Positions 14,569 to 23,715 are shown, numbered from the stretch's first letter. The stretch is DNA of 39,382 bases from an uncultured Flavobacteriales bacterium (GCA_937967465.1 CALBSW010000119.1:1-39382), one strand, 5' to 3'. Notes: generated by a model from the letters alone, not told the origin. Made by a program: numbers and translations.

Positions 14569-16240
14569 AGGTCTCGTTGAATTTGGTGGACAACAGGCCG
14601 ATGCGCAGCCCGACTTCCTCGAGGAGGTCGCCCATCTCGCTGAATGCCATCCCACTCTCGACCGTGAACCGCCCCTTCCGGATGTCCTCACGGTGCTTGG
14701 ACCGCATCTGTTCGCGGATGCCGTCCACCTCAATCAAGTTGGACTCCAAGCGGCCCAGATGAAGGTCTGCGGTTTGGAGCACTTCCTGCTCTGATCCGTT
14801 CAACTCTCCCAGCTCGGACATGGCCTCGATCAGCCCGTCGAGCATCTGCAAGAGGCGCTTCCGTTGCTTGGGAACGAAATACACTTCGCTTTCCTCACGC
14901 TCGATCTGAAGCTTTCTGAAACGATGGGCCAACTCCACCACTTGGCCCATGTCGGCCGTCCATTCGAGCAGGACTTGGACCTGGCGGTACGTCGCTCCGG
15001 ACAGCTTGTTCCGGGCCAACCGTCCGAGGAAGGCCTTCACTTCTGTTTCGTACCGCGCGCCCAAGTTGCGGTACTCTTTGATGCGGTCTGCGATGCCTTC
15101 CCGCTTGTCGGCATCCATTTCTCCCAGCATGCCACGCAGTTCGCGCAACATCTTCAGCGCGACATCATGTTGGCGCTGCGCCTCCCGCTGCGCTTCGAGT
15201 ACTTGAAGCTCGGGCACGTCCATGCCACTGGCCGTGACCATGGGGGACCGGTATCCCTGCAGACTTTCCCCTGGCAACAGGGTGCGGGCCATCCACAGAA
15301 TGGGCTTGGGGAAATAGCCAAAGACCAGGCCGATGAAGCCGTTGAAACCGGTGTGCAGTGTGGCAAGGACGAGGGCCACAGCCAAGCCGCCATCCGTGAC
15401 CGGATCAAAGAACCAGTGGATGCCGTCCAGGACGAAATGCAGAACAGGCAGGAACAACAGCACACCCAACAAGTTGACGAGGGTGTGGCTCAACGCGGCA
15501 CGGCGTGCCTCCCGGCCCGCCACGATGGAAGCCAAGATGACGGTGGACGTCGTGCCCACATTGGCTCCGAGCACCACCGCTGCGCCCACCCATTCCGTGA
15601 CCACCCCACCGGCAGCCAACGTGAAGACGAGCGCCAGCATGGCCGAGGAACTTTGCAAAGCCACCGTACCCAGGATGCCAATGGTGACAATGCCCAATGC
15701 ACCGATCATGCTGCCATCGTCGAAACGGCCGAGGAATCCGGCGAGTCCCGCTTCAGTGATGGGGGGCACGCCTTCTCGGAGCAGACCGAGGCCGATGAAC
15801 ATGAGGCAGAAGCCGATGACCGCCTCGGCGAAGGACTTGTAGCGCCGCCGCCGGGCAAAGAGAAAAGGCAAAGCAGCCGCCAGCATGGGCAAGGCCAAGC
15901 CACCAATGGAGGGTTTGTCCACCGTGAGTGCCACCAGCCATCCGGTCACGGTGGTGCCGAGGTTGGCACCCAACAGCACGAAATAGGCTTCCGTCAGGCG
16001 AAGCAGCCCCACCTGCGTGAGGCTCACGCACATCACCGAGGTCACGCTGCTCGATTGGATCAACCCCGTCAGGCCCAATCCTGAGAAGTACGCGCGGCTC
16101 GGGTTGCGCGTCACCGCAGCGACAGCGCGGCGCAACCTGCTGCCCGTCAGGCGCTGGATGGCCTCGCTCATGACCACCATCCCGTAGATGAACAGGGCCA
16201 AGGCGCCAATCAAGGAGAATACCTGCAACAAGGAAGTCAT
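14558..16240 (-). CDS. Na+/phosphate cotransporter family protein with PhoU-like C-terminus
   Basis: A 560-residue member of the NptA / Na-Pi cotransporter (SLC34-related) family. The membrane part (about 1-330) contains the two diagnostic QSSS motifs, GLIQSSSVTSV at 62-65 and ALQSSSAMLAL at 196-199, one in each inverted half, with the accompanying GANLGTTVTG and GANVGTTST segments. The C-terminal 200 residues are soluble, helical and charged, and match the PhoU-like tail of bacterial members. Known members import phosphate with sodium or regulate Pi flux. Start ATG 16240 is chosen because it directly begins the first membrane helix; the frame is open further upstream but that part lies in the terminator of the neighbouring gene. 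Convergent overlap of 11 bp with the lipoprotein gene. Confidence 0.9.
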   Translation of the reverse strand: MTSLLQVFSLIGALALFIYGMVVMSEAIQRLTGSRLRRAVAAVTRNPSRAYFSGLGLTGLIQSSSVTSVMCVSLTQVGLLRLTEAYFVLLGANLGTTVTGWLVALTVDKPSIGGLALPMLAAALPFLFARRRRYKSFAEAVIGFCLMFIGLGLLREGVPPITEAGLAGFLGRFDDGSMIGALGIVTIGILGTVALQSSSAMLALVFTLAAGGVVTEWVGAAVVLGANVGTTSTVILASIVAGREARRAALSHTLVNLLGVLLFLPVLHFVLDGIHWFFDPVTDGGLAVALVLATLHTGFNGFIGLVFGYFPKPILWMARTLLPGESLQGYRSPMVTASGMDVPELQVLEAQREAQRQHDVALKMLRELRGMLGEMDADKREGIADRIKEYRNLGARYETEVKAFLGRLARNKLSGATYRQVQVLLEWTADMGQVVELAHRFRKLQIEREESEVYFVPKQRKRLLQMLDGLIEAMSELGELNGSEQEVLQTADLHLGRLESNLIEVDGIREQMRSKHREDIRKGRFTVESGMAFSEMGDLLEEVGLRIGLLSTKFNETFRA

Positions 16241-16279
16241 GGTCTCGGGCAGCAAGGTCGCCGAATTCAGCGGGGCCTC

Positions 16280-16316
16280 AAAACGAGAAGGGGCCGCCAG
16301 AATTGGCCGCCCCTTC
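16280..16316 (-). terminator. Intrinsic terminator after the lamin-tail protein gene
   Basis: Inverted repeat with 13-nt arms (16287-16299 and 16304-16316; 12 of 13 pair) around a 4-nt loop, followed on the minus strand by a TCGTTTT tract. It lies 22 nt beyond the stop of the 1430-residue protein and before the start of the Na/Pi cotransporter. Confidence 0.75.
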
Positions 16317-16338
16317 ACAGTTCAGTTGACCGTGCGGA

Positions 16339-19300
16339 TCACTCGCAATCGGTGCCGAATGCACCGAGGAAGATCAGCAGGTCAGAGGTCGTGGTCTGGC
16401 CATCCGCATTGAGGTCCGTCGGACAATCGTTGGCGGCCGCCACTTCACAGCTTCCGTCGTCGATCGTGGCCGTGTCGTCGTAGTTGGACGCCTCGAGGTA
16501 GGTACAGCCGTAGCAATCGAACGTACAGCTCTCGTCGTCGAAGAGCGCCTGGTCAGAGTAGTTGCAAGCTGTGCCATCCGTACAACCGAACGCCGAGCTG
16601 TTGGCCGCACCCGGGGTGCCGTTGTCCACCCAGCTTCCCTGCCAGTTGTCTGGATCGTCGTTGTTGAGGTTGGTGGCGATGAGCTCAAGGGAAGCACAAC
16701 CGCCGTCGGGGCTCGCCGCGAGAACGTTGCCGAGGATGCTGATCTCTTGGGACGGCCACGGGGAGCCATCGTCGTAGGTCACGGCGTCCACAATGTTGCC
16801 GTAAGCGTCCTGCAGTTGTGCAGTGCCCGCACTGTTGCCCCAGTTGCCGTTGTCCATCAGGAAGACCGTGATGCCCATGGCTTCGTAGTTGGACTGGGCG
16901 ACCAATCCAGGCACGACGAGGAAATAGCTGTCGGCGGGGATGATGGTGCCTTCGGGGAAAGTCAGGGCGAGAGAAATCGACGTCGGGTCGGAGAAGGCGA
17001 ACCAGACTTCGTAGCCGCTCAGGTCGGCCTCGTCACCCGCATTGTAGAACTCCACGAACTCCCACTCGAAGTCAGGACCCTGGTTGTTGCAGGGGTTGTA
17101 GTGGATCTCATTGACGATGACGTTGGGCAACGTGTAGTAGCAGGTCGTGTTGTCCGCCACGGTCACGTTGGCATCGAAGTTCAACGCCGTCGGATCGTCG
17201 CAACCGGTGATGACACAGCTGCCATCGTCGGTGGTGGCCTCCGGGTTGTAGTTGTCCGCGACCGGGTTGGTACAACCTGGGATGTTGGCGCAGGAACCGT
17301 CGTCCTCGTTGGCGAGCGGCCAGTAGTTCGGGAAGGTGTCGTCCGTGCAACCGAGGCGCACCACGTCAGTGGAATCGCGCGGCTCGATTTTCCAGTTGCC
17401 GTAGGCGTAGCCCGTCGGGGCCGTGACCCGGTAGGTGCGGCCGGCTTCCACCACGCCTGCACCGAAGGCGTCATAGGCGCGGTCATTGATGCGGGCAGCA
17501 CCGCTGCCGTCGTTGACGGACCACTCCTCAAAACCGAGGTCGGGGTTGTCGCACTCCGCAGTCACCGTGACGAGCACCGCCTCCCACTCTTCGAGGTTGA
17601 CATCGCCAGTGGCGAGTTCCTCAGCGGCCGGCAGGGGGTTGCCGGAGGACAGGATGGTGATGGTCGGGTTGTTGAAGAAGTCGTTGCCGAACCAGCTGTC
17701 CGGCGTACCCGTGATTTCCACCTCATCGCCAAGCTGGACGTTGGCGATGGACTCCGGCGTGGCATCCGCACCGCGAACCCAGTATCCAGAGAAGGCCCCG
17801 GTTCCGTTCTGCATGGTGAAGGCGGCCTGTCCGCCGAAGGAGCCGTCGTCCGTCAGGTAAACGCCGGTGACAATGCCGGTCGTGGTGACGATTCCGGTGG
17901 TCTGTCCCTGGTTGATCTCTTGGATCGTCACACTCGGAATGAAGAGGCAGCTGCCGTCGTCCACCGTGGCGTTCTCGTCGTAGTTGATGGCAAACGGATC
18001 GGTACAACCTTCTGTGGTCTCAGCACACAGCCCCGTGAAGTCGTGGCTGTTGTAGCCTTCGAGGCCGTTGTTGAGGGCGTAGTCGTTGTCGAGCACGATC
18101 CACTCGCTGTCTTCGGCCGTCGTGCCGGCAGAGCCGAACCAGTCGCCTCCGTTACCAAAGGAGACCTGCGACTTGCGGCGCAAGGTGTGGTTTTGGGTAC
18201 CGTTGGTCACACCTGCAACGTCCCAGCCGGATCCGGGATCCAAACCGTAGGGCTCACCGATGACGTCAATGAGCTCCCAGTCTCCTCCATTGCCGAAGGA
18301 AGCGCCGGCGCTGTAGATGAGGCCCCAAGCGTCGTCTCCGTTGGACAGGAAACCAAAAGTGGCGTCTGCACTGTCCAGCAGGGCGGCATTGGCGCTCGGG
18401 TGAACAATCAAGTAAGTCTCACCTGCGCCGATCGACGCGTCCGTCGCGAAGAGGTCATTCCAGAAATCCCACTCTTCTGCAGCCGGGTCGGAGTTGTTCG
18501 CGCCGTTCGATTGGTTGGCCAGCGAATACAGCGCAAGGCTCACCGGAGCGGAGGTCGGGTTGTAGATCTCGAGGTACTTGTTGTTGGAGGACCCTTCCGC
18601 GTACTCGCTGAAGAACAGGTCGCACGGCTCGCTGCCCGTGCAGGATCCATCGTCAATGTCGGCACCAGCGACGTAGTTGTCGGCGTTCGGCAGGGTGCAA
18701 CCGTACAGCAGGACATCCTCTTCTGTGCGCGGAATGAGCTTGTAGTTGCCGAAGCTGTAGTGCAGGGGGGCCGTCACCTGGAACTGGGCGTTGATCACCA
18801 CTTCACCGGTGGCCTGGTGGTCCCAGCCGCGGTCGTCGACGCGCAATTCGCCGGAACCATCGTCGATGCCCCACTCGCCGTTGCCGAGGTCTGGAGAGGA
18901 CACGACGCCCGTCGACTGGACGAGAACACCTTCCCACTCCTCCATGTCTGCGGCAGCGGTACCGAGTACTTCGGCTGCGGGCAGGTCGTTGCCTTGGCTC
19001 ACGATGGTCGTGACGATGGGGTTGCCATCCACACCCACAATTTGGGTGAGTCCGAAGTATTCATTGATGGCACCGGTCAGGGCCACGAAGTCGCCCACCG
19101 TGACGGCGACCTCCGGGTTGAATCCGAACATGCCGCTGTAGGCGCCCGTGCCTTCCTGGAAGCTGAACAGGCTGCCGTACACGCCGGTCACGATGCCGCT
19201 GACCGTCACCAAGGAATCGGTGAACACCGGCGGGTCGAGGGCTTGGCCTTGTTGGATGGTGGCAATGGAGATGGCGCCGTCCACGACCTCACAGCTGTCG

Positions 19301-20631
19301 TCATCGATGATGGCGTCGGCGTCGTAGTTGTTGGCAGCGGGGTTGGTGCAGCCGAGCTTCTGGAAGTCTCCTGCGTCGCGGGGCTCGATGCTGTTTCCGA
19401 AGCTGCCGTTGATGGCACCGGTCACGCGGTAGGCATCGCCCAACATGGCGCCCTGCTCGGTGTAACCGTCGTATCCGAGGTCGTCCACCGTGTGGTTGCC
19501 GGATCCGTCATCGATGGTGAACTCGCCGAAATTGTTGACCTCCCCGGTGACGGTTCCGGTCACCTGACAGAGGACGCCTTCGTACTCCTCGAGATTGGCG
19601 TCTGCCGTGGACAGCACGAGCGGGGCTGGAAGGGTGTTGCCGCTGTTGAGAATGGTCGCAGAGGCGCCGGTCAACTGGGTGCCGCCGTTGAAGCTGCCGA
19701 CGGTGCCTTCCACGAGCACGCTGTCACCCATGGCGACTTGCGTGGTGTCGTCGAGCAGGCCGCCACCGACATAAATGAAGATGCCGCTCCAGGCGCCCTC
19801 TCCGTCTTGGATGGAGGTGTTGCTGCCATACACCCCGGTGACGACACCCCGCACGAGGACGGTTTGACCATCAAAGGTGCCGTTGTCGTCCGCGCCCATG
19901 TCCTGCTGGATGGCGCTGATGGTCACCTCCGTCGGGTAGGTGCAGCTGCCGTCGTCGAACGTGGCGTTGGCGTTGTAGTTGGTGGCCGTCTCATCCGTGC
20001 AGCCGCCGATTTCGACGCCGTCCAGCACGCACTGGGACACGAGCAAGGCGATGTCGGCCGCCGTTTGCTCCTGACCTGCATTGTGGTCGAAGCATCCGGT
20101 GGCGCTGGAACCGTCACTGTAAATGGTCCAGTTCTCACCCACCCAGAATTCGCCGTCCGGAGCGGTGGTGGTGCGGAGGGCGTAGCCGTCCTCGAATTCG
20201 TGACAGGTGTTGGACCCGTCTTCACCGATCACACCAAAGAAGTCGACGATCTCGCCTGCTGCGTTGTACAGCGCAATCTGGTCGTCGCCATTGCTGTCCG
20301 CGCTGCCGCCTGTGCCGGCCACGATGTCCGGAGCGAAGCCGTAAGCGGCCGTAAAGGCGTCGCCATTGGACGCCACATAGATGCAGCCCGTGTCATACAG
20401 CGTGCCGTAGGTACCGAGGTCCACTACTGAGGATTGCGGCTCGGTGTTGCCGTTGGTCCAACGCTGGAGGTACCACCCCGTCAGGTCGAGGTCCGACCCG
20501 GAGCTGTTGGAGATTTTGACAAACCGTGCGCCGGAGTTGTCGGTGGGGTCCGCCAGCATGGAGAGGTATGCCGTCTGGGCGGAAGCAGTGAATGTGAAGA
20601 GGGTGGCCAAGGCCAAAAGGAAGCAACGCAT
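16339..20631 (-). CDS. Large secreted mosaic protein: lamin-tail domains, OB-fold-like units, Cys/Asp repeats, dockerin-like tail
   Basis: 1430 residues with signal peptide 1-18 (MRCFLLALATLFTFTASA). In order: lamin-tail-like domain (about 20-182); OB-fold-like units at about 235-427, 454-643 and 900-1094, each opening with an I..I.QG-type strand and VxGxVTGVYG and later carrying an IDDGSGE/H-type strand; further lamin-tail domains at about 670-870 and 1169-1347, the last with VNEIHYNP and FVEFYNAG. Nine repeats of form GCTxxxAxNYxxxAxxDDGSC lie between domains (about 210, 427, 644, 875, 1094, 1119, 1143, 1349, 1375); the paired Cys suggest disulfides and the Asp clusters calcium binding. The end, CPTDLNADGQTTTSDLLIFLG, resembles one dockerin/EF-hand calcium loop. 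No T9SS C-terminal domain is recognisable. Exported, probably surface-bound or shed; function unknown. Confidence 0.85.
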   Translation of the reverse strand: MRCFLLALATLFTFTASAQTAYLSMLADPTDNSGARFVKISNSSGSDLDLTGWYLQRWTNGNTEPQSSVVDLGTYGTLYDTGCIYVASNGDAFTAAYGFAPDIVAGTGGSADSNGDDQIALYNAAGEIVDFFGVIGEDGSNTCHEFEDGYALRTTTAPDGEFWVGENWTIYSDGSSATGCFDHNAGQEQTAADIALLVSQCVLDGVEIGGCTDETATNYNANATFDDGSCTYPTEVTISAIQQDMGADDNGTFDGQTVLVRGVVTGVYGSNTSIQDGEGAWSGIFIYVGGGLLDDTTQVAMGDSVLVEGTVGSFNGGTQLTGASATILNSGNTLPAPLVLSTADANLEEYEGVLCQVTGTVTGEVNNFGEFTIDDGSGNHTVDDLGYDGYTEQGAMLGDAYRVTGAINGSFGNSIEPRDAGDFQKLGCTNPAANNYDADAIIDDDSCEVVDGAISIATIQQGQALDPPVFTDSLVTVSGIVTGVYGSLFSFQEGTGAYSGMFGFNPEVAVTVGDFVALTGAINEYFGLTQIVGVDGNPIVTTIVSQGNDLPAAEVLGTAAADMEEWEGVLVQSTGVVSSPDLGNGEWGIDDGSGELRVDDRGWDHQATGEVVINAQFQVTAPLHYSFGNYKLIPRTEEDVLLYGCTLPNADNYVAGADIDDGSCTGSEPCDLFFSEYAEGSSNNKYLEIYNPTSAPVSLALYSLANQSNGANNSDPAAEEWDFWNDLFATDASIGAGETYLIVHPSANAALLDSADATFGFLSNGDDAWGLIYSAGASFGNGGDWELIDVIGEPYGLDPGSGWDVAGVTNGTQNHTLRRKSQVSFGNGGDWFGSAGTTAEDSEWIVLDNDYALNNGLEGYNSHDFTGLCAETTEGCTDPFAINYDENATVDDGSCLFIPSVTIQEINQGQTTGIVTTTGIVTGVYLTDDGSFGGQAAFTMQNGTGAFSGYWVRGADATPESIANVQLGDEVEITGTPDSWFGNDFFNNPTITILSSGNPLPAAEELATGDVNLEEWEAVLVTVTAECDNPDLGFEEWSVNDGSGAARINDRAYDAFGAGVVEAGRTYRVTAPTGYAYGNWKIEPRDSTDVVRLGCTDDTFPNYWPLANEDDGSCANIPGCTNPVADNYNPEATTDDGSCVITGCDDPTALNFDANVTVADNTTCYYTLPNVIVNEIHYNPCNNQGPDFEWEFVEFYNAGDEADLSGYEVWFAFSDPTSISLALTFPEGTIIPADSYFLVVPGLVAQSNYEAMGITVFLMDNGNWGNSAGTAQLQDAYGNIVDAVTYDDGSPWPSQEISILGNVLAASPDGGCASLELIATNLNNDDPDNWQGSWVDNGTPGAANSSAFGCTDGTACNYSDQALFDDESCTFDCYGCTYLEASNYDDTATIDDGSCEVAAANDCPTDLNADGQTTTSDLLIFLGAFGTDCE

Positions 20632-20657
20632 CGTATTCGGTTCTGATTTTCCAAGGA

Positions 20658-20665
20658 CAAATCTC
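20658..20665 (-). promoter_or_regulatory. Possible -7 box for the lamin-tail protein gene
   Basis: GAGATTTG on the minus strand matches TAnnTTTG except at the first base and ends 26 nt before the ATG at 20631. No -33 element is evident. Confidence 0.3.
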
Positions 20666-20732
20666 GCACTTGAGATGGTTCTCACGACGTGAAAAACAGG
20701 GAACTAACCATTCCGTAACACAGAAGCCGATA

Positions 20733-20753
20733 GGCGTTCGACGAGTGGCGTTC
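20733..20753. repeat. Short direct repeat upstream of the lamin-tail protein gene
   Basis: GGCGTTC occurs twice (20733-20739 and 20747-20753), 14 nt apart start to start, about 70-95 nt upstream of the candidate -7 box. Spacing slightly over one helical turn would suit a tandem regulator site, but two 7-mers can be chance. The remainder of the 155-nt gap between rnhB and this gene shows nothing further. Confidence 0.25.
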
Positions 20754-20786
20754 ACACCCCCCCGGAGAGAGATAACGCCCTTGAGT

Positions 20787-21401
20787 TCAGGCGAACAGCG
20801 TGCCTTGAACCCCGCGAAACGTGGTGCGGTGGTGGTGGGTGTGCCCATGTTCAAGGATGGCCGCTTTGTGCGCCGGGGTCGGGTACCCCTTGTTCCCTCC
20901 CCACCCATAGTGCGGATGCTGCTCCGACAGGTCCTGCATCAAGGCGTCCCGGTGGGTCTTGGCGAGGATGCTGGCCGCTGCGATGGACAGAAATCGCCCA
21001 TCCCCTTTGATTTCACAGGTGTGCGGAATGGCATGCGGCTTGAACCGGTTGCCATCGATCAACACATGCTCGGGCTGGATTTGAAGACCGTCGATGGCCC
21101 GGTGCATGGCCAAGTAGGTGGCCTGCAGGATGTTCAGCTTTTCAATTTCTTCTACCGAAGCCCATCCCACACACCAGGCCTCCGCCTCGGCTTCAATGCG
21201 TTGGCGCAATGCCGAACGCGCCTCGGGCCCCAATTTCTTGCTGTCGTCCAACCCCAACTTCAACCACCCCTTGCCTTTTTCTCCAGGAATCACAGCCGCC
21301 GCCGTGACCGGACCCGCAAGACACCCTCGCCCTGCTTCGTCCACACCGGCCTCGAGCCGGCCATCCATGCGGAACAACTGCAAACCAGCGTGCCTGCTCA
21401 T
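20787..21401 (-). CDS. rnhB: Ribonuclease HII
   Basis: Endonuclease that removes ribonucleotides and RNA primers from RNA-DNA hybrids. The 204 residues carry the RNase HII signature GVDEAGRGCLAGPV (catalytic D21 and E22), the DDSKKL segment, VLIDGN with another active-site Asp, and SIAAASILAKTHRD with the last acidic residue. The conserved C-terminal YGWGGNKGYPTPAH segment is present. The start ATG at 21401 overlaps the stop of the glycosyltransferase gene as ATGA, which indicates translational coupling and decides the start. No functional link with the glycosyltransferase is evident. Confidence 0.96.
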   Translation of the reverse strand: MSRHAGLQLFRMDGRLEAGVDEAGRGCLAGPVTAAAVIPGEKGKGWLKLGLDDSKKLGPEARSALRQRIEAEAEAWCVGWASVEEIEKLNILQATYLAMHRAIDGLQIQPEHVLIDGNRFKPHAIPHTCEIKGDGRFLSIAAASILAKTHRDALMQDLSEQHPHYGWGGNKGYPTPAHKAAILEHGHTHHHRTTFRGVQGTLFA

Positions 21402-22594
21402 GCCGATGGCCGCTTTCTTGGGTCGCCCTCGAGTTCCACACCGACATCGCGCCCCGCCTTCACCAGGCATTGCCACAACAGCCGGGCGGTGCGGTCCCAG
21501 CTGAAATCATCGGCCCGCTCCCGGCCGCGCTCAATGAGCGACTCCCGCAATGCGGGTTCCTGCTCCATCCGGTGCATGGCGGCCACCACATCCTCTGGAC
21601 GCGCGGGATCCACTTCGAGACCCGCACCGGCGGCGACCTCCGGAAGGGAGGTCCGGTTGCTGTGAATGGCCGGCGTACCGGCCGAGAAGGCTTCCAACAA
21701 GGGGATGCCAAAGCCTTCGAACCAAGGGATGAAGACCATGGCCCCTGCAGCGGCCAACACCGACGCCAGCTCATCCTGTGGCATCCACCCTGTGCGGTGC
21801 ACTGCAGCTTGAACGGATTCCGGAACGGCATCCATGGCATCTCGGGCATCAAATCCGCGGCGTTTCCAGATGGGTGTGCCCACCAGGATCAGGTGCCATG
21901 TCCCGCCTTGCTCGCGATACCGGGAAAACGCCTCCAACAGGCCGTCGACATTCTTCCTCGGGTGCTGGGTGCCCACAAAAACGAAATAGGGGTGCCCACC
22001 TGTCATCTTCTGGCGCAACGCTCGGGCCTCCTGCTCCGGCTTCACCCCGAGTGGCTCATGGTAGGCCGCGCCGGCGCCGTTGTAGACCACATCGATGCGA
22101 TCGAGCGGAACCCCGTAGCGCTCAGAGATGTCCCGCGCACTGAACGCGCTGACCGTCGCCAACCGAACCGCCGTCTTTGCCGCACGAGGGAAGCGCTTGC
22201 GATAATGGCGCGCCACCGACTCCGGCAACCATTCCGGGTGGTGTTCGAAATTCAAATCGTGCTGCACCGCCACCTGAGGAACACGGGTCCGCGTGCTCAA
22301 GAAGCCATCCGGGGACAGGAACAGGTCGGCGCCGATGCTCCGCAACTTCCACGGGATGCTCCGCTGCATCCACCAATCCACCAGGAAGGGCCGCCGCGCC
22401 GGGGGCCAGACCCAATGGCAATGCACATTGCTCCCGGGGAACAATGCGGTGGGTGGATTCCGGTCAAAAAAGAGATGGAATTCGTGCTCCGGATGGGCAG
22501 ACACCATGCGCTGCACGGTCTCCAGCGTGAACCATCCGATGCCGTCGAGGCGTCCGGGAATGACCAATCGTGTGTTGACGGCGATGACGGCCAT
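21398..22594 (-). CDS. Glycosyltransferase, GT4 family (GT-B fold)
   Basis: A 398-residue retaining glycosyltransferase that transfers a sugar from a nucleotide donor; acceptor unknown. The N-terminal domain opens with VNTRLVIPGRLDGIGWFT, a glycine-rich loop typical of GT4. The donor-binding half contains VGTQHPRKNVDGLLEAF (about 208-224), the RTGWMPQDELASVLAAA segment and the E-x7-E motif in WFEGFGIPLLEAFSAGTPAI (about 298-317), followed by SLPEVAAGAGLEVDP. No signal peptide or membrane helix, so it acts on the cytosolic face. The divergent Wzz-like and Wzy-like genes nearby suggest a role in surface polysaccharide synthesis. Start ATG 22594 is 6 nt after a -7 promoter box. Confidence 0.9.
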   Translation of the reverse strand: MAVIAVNTRLVIPGRLDGIGWFTLETVQRMVSAHPEHEFHLFFDRNPPTALFPGSNVHCHWVWPPARRPFLVDWWMQRSIPWKLRSIGADLFLSPDGFLSTRTRVPQVAVQHDLNFEHHPEWLPESVARHYRKRFPRAAKTAVRLATVSAFSARDISERYGVPLDRIDVVYNGAGAAYHEPLGVKPEQEARALRQKMTGGHPYFVFVGTQHPRKNVDGLLEAFSRYREQGGTWHLILVGTPIWKRRGFDARDAMDAVPESVQAAVHRTGWMPQDELASVLAAAGAMVFIPWFEGFGIPLLEAFSAGTPAIHSNRTSLPEVAAGAGLEVDPARPEDVVAAMHRMEQEPALRESLIERGRERADDFSWDRTARLLWQCLVKAGRDVGVELEGDPRKRPSA

Positions 22595-22600
22595 GCCCGG

Positions 22601-22608
22601 CGAAATTA
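22601..22608 (-). promoter_or_regulatory. Promoter -7 box abutting the glycosyltransferase start
   Basis: TAATTTCG on the minus strand matches TAnnTTTG except T-to-C at position 7, and ends 6 nt before the ATG at 22594. The rest of the 128-nt divergent gap toward the Wzz-like gene contains no convincing second promoter. Confidence 0.45.
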
Positions 22609-22722
22609 CACTTCACCGTTCCATGGTGGAAAGAACGCGCATACTGCAAGGGGGTCCACTGACGTTTCGCCCGCGTCCCGGTGCATCTTGCATCCGTCAG
22701 CAGACTCCGGCACGACCCGACC

Positions 22723-23715
22723 ATGACCGATTCAAACACCCCCACCCCAGCTCAAGAAGAAGCCCTGTTGCGCCGCATCTGGGCTTGGCGCATTCCACTC
22801 GCCATTGCCGGATTCATCGGCGCCGTCGTCAGCGCCGCCGCCACGTTTCTGATCGAGCCGGAATTCCAATCCTCGGTGGTGCTCTTCGCCCTGCCCCAGC
22901 AGTCGATTGGCGCCCAGTTCTACGAGGCTGAAAAGCGGGAGGACATCCTGGCCTACGGTGAAACCGAAGATGCCGAGCGCCTGCTGCAGATTCTGAATTC
23001 CGACCGGGTCCGCCGCCGCATCATCGAGAAGTATGACCTCTGGTCGCACTATGACATTGCCCAAGGAGAGGCCGGCGCCAAGGCCGCCATGGCCAAGGTG
23101 TACTCGAGCAAAGTCGACGCTGCGCTGACGCGGTATGGGTCCATCCGCATCGACGTCTTCGACAAGGCGCCCACCATGGCCCGGGACATCGCCAATGACA
23201 TTGCCAACCTGACGGACTCAGTCGCCAACCAACTCCGCAATGACCGCGCCATGGAGGCCTTCCGGTATGCCAAACAGAGCTTGGAACAACACCAACGGGG
23301 AATCGAGCGCATGGAGAACCGCCTGGCTGAACTCCGACGCGAAGGCGTCTACGACTACCCTGTTCAGATCGAAGGCCTGAACGAGCAGTACGCCACGGCG
23401 CTCGCCGAAGGGCAACCTTCACGCGCCGCCAACATCCTCGGCAAAATGGAGAAGCTCGCTCCCTTCGCCACCGAGTTCAACCAACTGACCACCAAGCTCG
23501 AGGACGCCTTTGAACAGGAGGCCGTCCTGAAGAAGCGTTTCGACCTCAACAAGCTCGATGCGGAATCCCAGATTCCCGCCGCATTCGTGGTGGACCGCGC
23601 CGCCGTGGCCGACAAGAAGGCCCGGCCCGTCCGCTGGTTGATCACCGTCATGGGCGCCATCTCGGTGGCCCTCGGCGCCTTGGTCTTCCTCCTGTTCCGC
23701 GACGCCGTCCGCTGA
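22723..23715 (+). CDS. Wzz-like polysaccharide chain-length determinant / co-polymerase
   Basis: A 330-residue inner-membrane protein with the Wzz/PCP topology: a membrane helix at about 24-44, a long periplasmic, largely helical and partly coiled-coil region (including the RYAKQSLEQHQRGIERMENRLAELR stretch near 186-210), and a second helix at about 305-325 just before a short basic C-terminus. Such proteins set the length of O-antigen or capsule made by a Wzy polymerase. There is no C-terminal tyrosine-kinase domain and no classical proline-rich segment before the second helix, so it is a short PCP-1-like or diverged form. The stop overlaps the next start as TGATG, coupling it to the Wzy/WaaL-like gene, which supports the assignment. 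Start ATG 22723 is preferred over upstream in-frame codons. Confidence 0.78.
   Translation: MTDSNTPTPAQEEALLRRIWAWRIPLAIAGFIGAVVSAAATFLIEPEFQSSVVLFALPQQSIGAQFYEAEKREDILAYGETEDAERLLQILNSDRVRRRIIEKYDLWSHYDIAQGEAGAKAAMAKVYSSKVDAALTRYGSIRIDVFDKAPTMARDIANDIANLTDSVANQLRNDRAMEAFRYAKQSLEQHQRGIERMENRLAELRREGVYDYPVQIEGLNEQYATALAEGQPSRAANILGKMEKLAPFATEFNQLTTKLEDAFEQEAVLKKRFDLNKLDAESQIPAAFVVDRAAVADKKARPVRWLITVMGAISVALGALVFLLFRDAVR

Noticed and set aside
16747..20430. A 1227-codon open frame antisense to the mosaic secreted protein.
   Set aside because: Val/Gly/His-rich shadow of the repeated Asp codons on the other strand; no signal peptide or recognisable motif.
16339..20631. Regular repeats considered as a CRISPR or tandem DNA repeat array.
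   Set aside because: The repeats are conserved as protein, not as DNA, are irregularly spaced and lie in frame in one long coding region.
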